64,000 bases of DNA, taken from positions 15,758,460 through 15,822,459 of the forward strand of contig CM037871.1 in the NCBI GenBank assembly GCA_021292105.1, given 5' to 3'. The stretch comes from Anadara kagoshimensis (taxonomy: Eukaryota > Mollusca > Bivalvia > Arcoida > Arcidae). Below the pieces are notes generated by a model, which was given only the letters and a program-made list of their open reading frames with translations, was not told the origin of the DNA and did no database searches. Below are positions 13,901-25,700 of this stretch, in pieces. How positions within the stretch are numbered: the first letter of the stretch is position 1; each line of letters starts with the position of its first letter. Position numbers and translations under genes: made by a program.

Positions 13901-16740
13901 TTTTTCACTCGTATCAAGGTGGTCAGTTCATTGACAGTGGAGGAACCACAATGCCCAGAGAAAACTGTTCCGCAAGCAAACTGACATGTAAGACAGAAGC
14001 TTAATAGTTGCTGTTGTTTGTTGCTTAATGCCGCATCAGCAGTTTCTACCTATTTGCGGCGAGAACTACTTTATTGATCTCTATGGATTAATCTATGAAC
14101 AAGTCTGTGTATGCATGAGAAGTGCGAGTGGACAGAACCTTCGTGGCAATAAGCAATGTGATCCATAAACACATGTGTCAGACCACTCAATAACAGGTTT
14201 CTGACCACTATAGCAATGGATTAGTCTGACCAGTCAAATAGTAAAACCATAATAAAACCTATAATCTTATTTTTAAATAATGTAATTAAACATGTACATG
14301 AACAATTAATTTGAGAAATAAGCACCTGCAGTTATACAAACAAAAAGTCTATGATGTCTACTCAAGTTAAAGTTACAGATGTTTAAATGTTCAACCTCCT
14401 TCATATGATTACTGCTAAATATGAACTTATTTTGCCAATCCGTTTTGGAAGAGAAAAAATAATGAATGAAAGAGAGTCATGAATTGCAACAGCTTATCTG
14501 AGCCACACAAACAAAAAAGAGTAATAATCGTTTCAAACCTAAGAAAGGATCATGCTTTTTGGATTCCATTCCACACATCAAACAATGGACCTCATTCTGT
14601 AACAATCCTCCAAATATTGCTGTTACAATGGTACTTTTCCCTTTTGGTCCAATATAAGGACTATCACGGTCTGGATATGGTAAAAGCCTTAACAGTTCCA
14701 TGTGTAATCTATCAAGCAAATATCTCATAAACTCATGGGCGTCTTGTTGTTGGTAACCCCTAAAAAAATTAATTTACATATTGATATAACTGGTAAAATC
14801 TTTCTCCATGAAACTAGTGAATTCCAACAGGGCTCAGATAATTTTTTTTCAAGCTGCATGTCACTTTGCCAAGTAATTGGGTGTTGTTTACTTGGCACCA
14901 ACATCACCAAGTTGTAAATTTGCAGCTTAAAAATATGCAAATTTTATTTAACAATTTTTTTTTTATTTAAGCAATACATTTTGAAACTTTAATTAGAATT
15001 TAGAATCAAGAATATGTTGCACAAATAATCAATATAAATAATCTTGGCACTGAGGCAAGTTTGAATAAAATTCCAGCTGTCATGGGGCTGTGAAAGTCAG
15101 AAGGAAGAAATTTAATTTATATCATTATGCACAGAAAAACTATAAAGAAGTAAAATAAAAAATTTATACATAAACAGAAAAATTTTGAAGTAAAATGGTC
15201 TGGTAATTAATTAATATCCCAAATAAATTAACCTAAACCCTTTTATTTCAAAATCTAAGATGAGTTTCTGTACACATAACAAAGGAGGGTGGAGTGGAGT
15301 AATGATATTTTATGATCCAGTCAAGATTTTTTCCCTTATATCGCATCAGTCAGTTATGGATGGTGGAGGAAATCGAAGTGCCCGCAGAAAACCACCAATG
15401 TTTGACAGGCAAGCATACTGACAAACTTTCTCAAACTAGGTGGCTGCCCCAGTGGGATTACAACCTAGGCGCCGTGAACCACTCGGTCACTGATGACAAA
15501 AAAGGCCTTTTAATCTTACCTGAACCTTGGTACTACTTTCCAGATAACCATAAATAGGGATTCTGGTGATATGGCCCCTTTTGTACCTTGCCATAATTGT
15601 AGCAAGATTTTTCTTAATTCTTCTATCAAAAGACTGAAATATACATATATACAAATAATCATTTTTATAATAATTTCAAGATCAAATTTTCGGAATGCCG
15701 AGTGCTTGGCGAAAGAACAGTCACTACCCACTTCTAAGTCTTAGGTCAGACCCGGCCGGGGTTCGAACCCACGACCTCCCACTTACGGAGCGAGCACTCT
15801 ACCAACTGAGCTACCGCAGTGGTTCACGGTTCTTTCGGATGGGAACTTAAAATAAACGAGGTCCCGTGTCACAGTGGGCTTGGCAGGATAAAGAACCCTG
15901 CTGTATAATGCCATCAGCGCAACGCACAGGCAAAATTTCTGCACCTTCGCCTATAGCTGGCGACGTCTCGATATAAGTGAAATATTCTTGACTGGGACGT
16001 TAAACACCATTACTCAACTCAAGATCAAATTTTAATAAACACTACATTGATTTCTTTATTACTCTTATTTAATGATAGAAAAAAGCAACAATTAAAATGT
16101 GCCAGGGAAGAAAAACATGCTACATAAGCATAGACCTACACTGCAGCCTACATATATCAATCACTGCAAGCTGATCACAATACAAATTGGTCTGGTTTTG
16201 TATTTTATAACACTACACATTGTAATAAGTTTGAAAATTAAAGTTCTATGATCTGAAAATCATCAGGAAACAGACGGACAGATGCAAACACCTGTAAATG
16301 AGAATGGAAACTATCACAAATCTCACCAAATAGTAATGGGGATCAAATATTAGAGATTTCATAATTTTTTTTTCGTAATTTCTACACACCAAAAATTGAA
16401 ACTGATCAACATCAGGGCTCAAAATAAGGGCGAAGTTGGGCGATATCTTCGCCCTGTTTCCAAAAACTTCACCCTAAACTGTCCCAAAAGCGAAGTTCTA
16501 GTCGCCCCAAGTTTTGACAAGTGTATTTAACCCTTGAGGCGCCTCTCATGTATTACACTTTCAACGGTAAACTCAGGTAACTCCCGATATATCCAGGTGT
16601 TTTAATCCGATAATTAGCTTAAACTGAGATCATCCATGCATGTCATGTTTTCACCAACCTGTTGACTGATGTAATTAAAAGCCATCTTGGTGAAAGACCT
16701 CGGATATTTGCCATAAAAAATGTCTCTATCAGTATATAAA

Positions 16741-16777
<37 letters not shown>

Positions 16778-19700
16778 GAGAGATTGAACAAAATAGTAGA
16801 TCGTTTTTTGTATGAAAATTTAATAAAATAACAGACCCTCACAGAATGTTGCCTTTTCACAAAGGAATCCATGAATAAAAGCATTTTCTGATAGAATGAT
16901 TGCAAATGAGTAAAATCATCTCTAGAAAATGGGAGTCAGACACAGCAGCCATGTTTGTTGCCATCAACACATGGTTGACAAGGGGATAACTCAAAAATAA
17001 TGGTGCAAATATTTTTTTACATATTTTTTTTTTTTTTTCATGTTTTAATTTTACTTCTTAATATGTTGTTTATCTTTACATTTTAAAAAAATATAGTTTT
17101 AAGAAAATTGTACATGTAGTTCACATTTACATTGAAATCTTAAGACATTTAGTGATGTAATATGATCAATGCATTTTGCTTCAATGTCAATGAAAAGAGC
17201 AAAATTTAAATAGGTTTTAAATTACAAAAAAAAAAAAAAAAAAAAAAAAAAATTAAGTACAATATTTTATTAAATTATTTTCAGTATTGCTACTCCAAGC
17301 CTATACATATAATAATTCTGCACATAGCAAAAAAAAAAAAAAAAAAAAAAGCAAGTTAATTTTAATTATGAAGAAATTTACATTATGATTTATTTGGATT
17401 AAATAAGTAATATTACAATTTATGTAATATTCAAGTTTTCTGTAGGGATACTCCATTTAAAGTCAAACATATTGGGAACATGCGTCGCCACGTAAATTTC
17501 ATTTGCGGCGGAAAAACTTCTCCCTGTTTTGAAAAACTTCTCCCTAATCTTGGCTGAGGGAGAAGTCACTTCTCCCCGTTTCAAAATCTAATTTGAGCCC
17601 TGAACATTTATTTAATAACTTTTATCAAGTGCTTCAAAACTGGTCATAATCTAGTGATTATCCATTAGCACATCACTAGTGTTGGGGTATAAAAAAGAAG
17701 GTAGAACACAGTCAATAGATTTACTACTTACATGTCTTCCTCTTCTGCTTTGGCTTTCCGTGACAGGTGGCTTTTTCTGACTTTTTAATTTTGTCATCTA
17801 GAGATGGGAGTTGTTTTATATAACCACAGAACTGCTGAATGTTACTGAAAGACAAATGATAGAAAAATATGTAACAACAAAACAATGAAGTATTATATTT
17901 AGATATATATATATATATATATATATTGTAACTAAGTTTCCACAAATTTGAAATTAGTAGCCAAATTTCCAAACTTTGTGCAGGTATTGTAGTTTCTAAA
18001 CTTATTTTTCACAGATTTGTTAATTGAAAGAATTTTGGCTACCAGGAGTGGAATACATACATGCAGCAAAAGGATATATTACTTACTATTGTTCCAGGTA
18101 ACTTAGATAGTCGATTTATCTTTAATATAAAATCAAGTATTGTTATATTAGTACTTATTTTGATAATCTTGTAAATAAAATCATATCACCTATCAAAAAC
18201 ATGAGGTTTACATACCGAAACTTTTGTCTTTTTTCATAACAGAGAAAAATCAATGTGTTGTATATATACCTAAATGTACCTCAGATAGGTGTAAATCACA
18301 CCTGGTTGACCTGCATACTAATTATCACACGGGTAAAAACAAGGTTGTCTTTCAGGTGTGCGGTTCGGGTTTTACTCATGCATATATATAATAATTACCC
18401 TTCATGCAATGCTCTGATTTGCATACGAGGCACAGATAAAGAGAGGGCATATGTGCAACGTTTGAAAAGCAACTCATTTTGGGTATGTAGAGCAAAACCA
18501 GAGGGTTGTAGAACACTTATTTTTTCACATTTAATTGGGCTTTTATATTTTAGACTAAGTATATATAACCTTAAATATAAATCATTAAACATAAAAGCTT
18601 AATTGACAAAAAAAGCGACTATCTAAGTTCCCTGGAACAATAGTAGTGGCCATATTAACTATATACTGAAAACTGAAATAATCAATACCAGTATGTACTT
18701 TACAATATTATTATTCCATATTAAAGAAATTATGAAAATTAAATATACTACTTGTAGTTGCTGCATCTGAAGTCTCTAAGGGTGAACTACTTTATGCTTC
18801 AATAGTTTTGGAAAACTATAGAATGTACAAAGTTTTCCATGATGCACTGTAAATCAGCATACTTTACAAGAAGAAACATAATCTGTAGGAAGCTTTGGCG
18901 GTTTTGATTTTGTAAACTATTTGTTAGTAAGAAAATTTCACGGTATTGACTGTAGGTAAAGTACACCAAGTGTGTTGGTGATGTACACAGGGTATGTGAT
19001 ATGCGTCAAGTGTGGTAACTTTTATTTTGCTGCCGCTGTCTAGCTTTGGCGAAAGGGAAGGTCAAGTGCGTAAACCTTTCCTTGGCAGTACATAGCCTCT
19101 ATATTACCTAGACTCTTGCATTGCCTCCTCCTGGCACCACACAGTAACTGAAATCCTATGATTGCAGGCGAAATCTGCAAGGGATCTCGGAGTAGCAAGG
19201 ACCCTAGAGGTGCAGAGTGCAGGCCCACCGGCGTTTGGACACGCCCTGGCTCTCACCAACCTTGCCCCAGCTATTGGTAAATAGTCTCACTGCCTTGTGA
19301 GTGGCTCAGGAGAGTCCAAGGCTATGGAAGTAAACCCAGACAGAAAATCCGGGTAGATGGAACTAGTGAGCAGCATCAATGGACTAAGGGATGGAAAACC
19401 CCTACAGAAAAACCCAACCCTTCACGTAGAAGGTCTAGCTTAGGGCTAACAACCCTAATTTTTAAAGAACACTTGTAACAGAAACAGCAACGAAGGCTGT
19501 CCCACACGCCAGAGAGTGTAATGGGCAGTAAGTAAGTAAGTCAAGTATACCAAGGGAAATAAGAAATATTTGCAGAGAAGATATATTCACAGTACAAGTC
19601 ACCGTGAAAATCGCTAATATTTTTTTCCTCACAAATGTTTCTTCTTATACAGTAATAACAATCTGGGCCTTTGACTCAAGTTAATTGATAAATTACATGT

Positions 19701-22700
19701 AAATTTGTCCAAATCTCCAATCTCATAATCAATTCTGAATTGTATGACCCCACAAACTTATCAATTTTTCTACCTAGAGACATTGTGAACACCACTAATA
19801 TCTGAACTTTATACTTCAACATAAATGATTTGCAATTCTATAATATATATTTTTTGAAGCGAGGGAACTGAAACAATAATATTTATTCTGTATAAAATTA
19901 CCTAAGGGATTGTAATACTGCATTCATAAAACATGTGTTACCAAGATTCCTCAAACCAGAGGACCTCGGAACTCTATGTACCCTGTCTTCCTAAAATAGA
20001 TAAAGAAATATGCTTTCAGTAAAAATTTACATGAGGTGCAGATAAAGAAATATACTGTCAGTAAGAAATTTACATACAGTGGAACCTGACCATCTCTATA
20101 CTAGGGTTTAACGGGACGCGCAATTCTGCGTTTTTTTATGCAAAATAAATTATGTTGGACGCAAAATTATTTATTATATGGGTCCAGAAGAACGCTGAAA
20201 ATTATGTTTACCAATTTGACTAAACTGAGAACTCAGTTTGAAAATTCTGTTAATAGACAAGGATTTTTCGAAAACTTTCTAAAGGCTGGAAATTCCCAGC
20301 ATGCTATAAATACATTGATGTGTAAAAATATATGTAGTATTTGTAAATTTCCGGCAAAATTTTGATTGGCTCGTAGTCATATTTGTATTGAATCAGTTAG
20401 ACATGTGATGCCAATGTCTTCGACAGCTGTAGCTTCCATGAACTGTCATAATGGCTAAATTTCTGAGCGATATTGGTGATTTTCTTAATTATTCACCTAA
20501 AGATAAAGACTCAAAGACACTCGATTCAGAACCTGTGTAGTCGGGATCTTTTGACTTGATGTCTAGAAGAGACAAGGTGTTTTAACAGCATGGTTAACGC
20601 GGTATTCATGGCTTATATACAATGCACAAAAAATGTAATGGCGTGTGATTCATAAATTCGTGCATCGGAAAACATTGCATTTAAAGCCAATTTTGACAAT
20701 TTTCAAAATTCAACATATCGCGACGCCAGGACTATATAATCATAATTTCAAATTTAATTCAGCTATGGGACCCACATTTGTATGTTTGGACCCCATTTAT
20801 TTTTGGCTAATTTTGATATAAAAAGAGACAATTCCTGTGACACACATATTAATTTACTCTATTTGAAGGAATCCCTTTTTCTAAATTACCTTTTTTAACC
20901 TTTTTCTATTTCTAACATTTTCTAGAGAATCTGTAGAAGCCCGTCGTCTTGACTTTTGTCGAAGCTGACTCTGAGCACTGAAAGAAGAATACAAGAATAA
21001 TCAGCACATACATATTTTTTTTTTTCAAGATTGCTCGGCTGTATTGTTCTCTGCATAAAGTAGTAGCAAATTAGCACCCAAAATTTTTATTTTATTTCAT
21101 TTCATGAATTCATTATTTGTTTTATTTTAGAATTACAAGCTGAAAATTTATTTAGAATCTAGAATGAAGTTTGACCAATAATCTACTTCGTACTGGGCAG
21201 AGTTCAGTATAAATAAACAATTTTATATAGTGGAGTGAACACTTGTATGTCCTCTTCTTCGATTGGAGGCATGATGATTGATAGATTGATTGCATTGAGT
21301 TATACGTCCTAGTCAAGAATATTTCACTTATATCCATACATCACCAGTTACAGATGAAGTGGCTGAAATTTTTACCTTTGCAGTGCGATCAGGGCAATGA
21401 ACAGGGAGGTTATTGAACAAACACCTGTCATGACATGGAGGAGAAAGACCAAAAATGAAAGGAACGCCGCCGCATGGAACAGCTGAAACACAGCTAAAAC
21501 AGCAGTGATGGACAGACAAAAATGAAAAGATAGCATTATGGCCATATGCACATTCTGGCAAGGAGAGAATTAAGGTAAGGTGATGTGACATGGGGCATGT
21601 GTTTTTAAGGTCTTTCTGAAGGACTCCATGACTTTTATTTCTGAATGTCAAGTGCTTGGCAAAAGTCACTGCCTATCTTCAAGTCTTGGTCAGATTCTAT
21701 CCGAGTTTCACCCTCTACCAATTAAGCTATTGTAGTGGTCAGGAGGACAAAATGAGTACTACATGTATAAATTGTAGAATATTCTGAGATACAATACTTA
21801 CCTAGCTAAAGACTGGAAATGTTTTCTCAGTTGTTGTAAATGGCCTAACTTGGAGTCATTGATAACAAATTCATCACAGGAGTAACTAAAATCATGCGAA
21901 AAAAAAAAAAAAAAAAAATCATGAAAAAGTGATTCATAGTTTTGGAGAAATATTCCACACAAGAATTTTTGAACAAACAGAAAGACAGACGGAAACTTGG
22001 AATTTAAATTTCATTATTCATCAGCCCTCTTGGGATAAAAAAGCAAGAGACAAACAACAACAGAATCATAAATATATAGACAAAAAAGAATTGAACAGAG
22101 TAATAGCTATATTTAGATTCCTAGTATCTAGAATTACCAAATTGGGAAAGGTTAATAAAAATATCTCAGATTAATCCATTTTTACGTTTTATAATAATAA
22201 TGTTACAGTACTGTGTGTACTAATTTTTTCAAACGAGTTGATCATTTGTACTAGATGTACAATCAAAACACATCATATATGTGACAATTAATGCAGGTTA
22301 TTATCAAGGTAAATAAGCTAAGCTAAAAAAAAACAGGGTTTTTGTCATGTTTCCTTCTCAATTTTCATGTAAAGTCAATATGGGAATTTTCATCTATAAA
22401 ATTGGAAAAATGTTCACTTTTTGGCAGTGGGAATGAGTCCTTTTATTGGACCCTGGCAGTGGAAATGAGTCCTTTTATTGGACCCTGTAAGTGGCCAGAA
22501 AAATCCCTGGCTTCAATGATACTTTGACATGTATCCGATACCAATTTGACGATATTTGTACTTCCCTTTTTGCTAGAGTTCATACCTGTACAGTGATTTT
22601 CTTACATTTTTTGAAAACTACCTTCTGCCTTTAAGAATTGGAAAATTGAAGTTCTGAGATCTAGCAAATTGCATTATGATAGGCTGGCAATAGCTATTAC

Positions 22701-25700
22701 ATTCATTGCAAGGACACTACATTGTGGTACTATCTGATATTTTGTGGGTAAGGACAACTAGATTTAAGCTTTCATTGCATCACTGTTGTTTTGGGGGGAA
22801 ATTTAGTGGACAAATTGGGAAATTTTACTCATTTTCCCCTAGGGGAAACTACCCTTATTCGGTAGTAAATTTAAGCAAACAAAATCACTGCTGTATCAAA
22901 CCTTAACTAAAGATAAAAAATAAATAAATACTAACCAATAAGCTGAATAGTTGATGCAGTCCATACATACTGCATGCTGTCCTTTGGTGTCTTCATAATG
23001 CTGTTTAGCATGTCCGTTAACATATCTAAAATACAGAATAGCCATCCTATTAGTAATTTGTTTTTCATCATGCAAATTAATTTAGCTACCCTTACTTATG
23101 ACCTGATAGCATGATTAGTTGATAGTCGTTAGACTTCGATCATGCTATTTTGTTGATCAATTGCAAAACACCAACTTGAATATCAGTTGGGTAAAGGGAA
23201 GCAAATCTTACTTCCCTTAACGGTTACTGGAGGTACAACACAGAAAGATAAATGAGCAATTACCAACATTTATTACAGCAAAATATGACGTTCAATGTAA
23301 CAGACTTTCAGTTAATATTTTTTGTTGTTATTTTTTTATGCCCTATAATGATGAAACGATTATCAGTGACAACAAAAAATTGTAACCAAAACCAAAGTGA
23401 TTTTGATCATGGATATACAGTTGTCAAATTAGATTATTGACAAACCGGAGATTCCATCTAAAGAGGAGCTCTGGTATTAGAAGAAGCTACCCAACAACAC
23501 AAAGAAATTAAAGAAAGCAATCACACAAAATAAATAGCAGCACCAACAAAGCATACATAATAACTAACAGCAGTAAAAATATGCCACATATAGGGTAGTT
23601 ATTCAAATTATACACTCTGATATTGGAAAAAAAGTATTCTAAAATCTTAAGTTTTGATTAATAGATGATCATTTGCCATGATTTGGTTTTAGTCTACTGA
23701 CGAGGCATATGTAACAACTAACGGCAGTAAATATATGCCACATACAGGTTAGCTATGCAAATTATACACTCTGTGATTAAAAAGAACTATTCTTAAATCT
23801 TGTTCTGATTAATCGATGATCATTTGGTTTTAGTCTACTGACTTTTTTCCAACGATCGATTCTGAAAACTTTCTGACTGCCCTATCCCTAAACATTCAAA
23901 ATTGAGTACCAATACAAATTGACGTATCGCTGGCCACACCTTTTGTTCAGACATTGGCCATCATCATGGTACAAAAGCAGCGCCACTGCAACTAATGACG
24001 TATTAGTGTCAGTGATGTCATTAAAAAGCACAATTCAGGCTGAGTTTTCATTCTATTTGTGTGTAATTCAACATGTCAGGCTTTTGTCGGAACATTGTGG
24101 GTGTGGTCGGCGATATGTCAATTAAGAGTTACCTTCCACAGTTAATTTCTCCACAAGAGACACAGATCCAGGGACATTTTTCAGTTTTACATACTGCAAA
24201 ATAAAACAAAATACTAATTATGAAATCAGAAATTTTCCTTGCCACCTTAGGAAAGAAACCTTGGATAAAATTATGCAAAATCAATCTGACAACATATCAA
24301 TTATTTTCATGGGAAAAAGAAGATCCTCATTAATTTTGACGTCTTTTAATGATAATCTTGTCGTACTGTGTGCTTAAACAGATTGATTTACTTGTAATAT
24401 TGTATCCATATTACTGTATGCCTAAATGTGAGATACATGTATTATGAAGATAAACAAGCTGTGCTAAATTATGAAATTTTTGACACCCTTTTCTGAAGTT
24501 TTTCTACTGAATTTTTTATGTGAATTGACAGTTTTTACTTACAAATTTGGTGAAAATGCACACTTTTTAGCATTCAGAATGAGTCCTTTTACCAAACCAT
24601 GTGAGTAGCCAGAAAAATCTAAGAAACAGCTTGTTTCCATGATTTTAAGGCTTTCTTCAGTCAAAACAATATTGTCTATAATCATAATGGAGGCCAGGAG
24701 GGTTGTAATATTATGGAGGATACAAATGGAGGTCTTTTATTGAAATAAAACTTGAACCCAAAAAGATTGCACTTCCAATACAATCAAAGAGAGACAACTC
24801 TCACTTTCTAAACCAGCTATTGAGCTAACATTATTGCCAGCTTGTGTAAAATAAATAATTTCTTCTACCAACCTATGAAAAGGTTCAACAAACTTAGAAA
24901 CATGTAGTTAAGTCAAGTTAGTACTAACTAGGTGTACTGTAGTTAAACTACAACATTTTGTAGATGCCAGACAGCACTCTTGCCTACCCTTTCTTGAGAC
25001 TTGGATTTTTGATCAAGCATTTTACAAATTAAGTTGTAAGGATTCATGTATTTGACTTAACAAAACATTCTTTGCTTTATAAAGTATTCTGTATAAAACT
25101 TGGGTTTGAATTTTTGATCACACTGTGACTTTCCTCATTTTAATTTGTAGCCAAAGATCCTGAATGGCAGCTAAAGATTGTCACTTTCATAAGGTTAACA
25201 AGCTATTTATAAACAAATGTATCCCGTCTTGCCGTTTGCTCAAATTGAATATTGGAGGAAGCTGGCATTTCACAATATATGCAGACCAGAAAACAGTTTC
25301 AACTCAAAGTTCTTGAAATGAACAGATTTTCTGTTTTATTCTCAAGTTTTAACTGGCAATCGTAAGGTCATCATTTTAACTTCAAAATCATACAACTTAC
25401 GCCAAAATTATAAGGGTAGGCACGTATGAGATAGCCATTAGCAGGAACCAGCTTTGTATATTATTTGTCACAAGCAATGCATTATGATCATGATGGCAAC
25501 ATCCCATTCCCATGCAAGTTATTACTAGAAATGAATTCGGCAACATACGATTCCACCTTGGACCAAACAAATAACAACAAATTATTTCTGTTGTCAACTG
25601 CCATTCTTATAGATGATAGGGGGTCCATGGACTTCCTATCATGTCGTTGACAACAGAAATAATTTGCTCTACAGTAGTCAACCATATTACATTTGTCTTC

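Noticed and set aside
14479..14730. 83-codon plus-strand frame
   Set aside because: Exact antisense of USP3 exon 9.
15760..15830. Possible functional tRNA gene
   Set aside because: Acceptor stem cannot be formed and the segment recurs within dispersed repeats, so it is a SINE-type head.
18255..18602. 115-codon plus-strand frame
   Set aside because: Fully inside a TIR element; composition non-coding.
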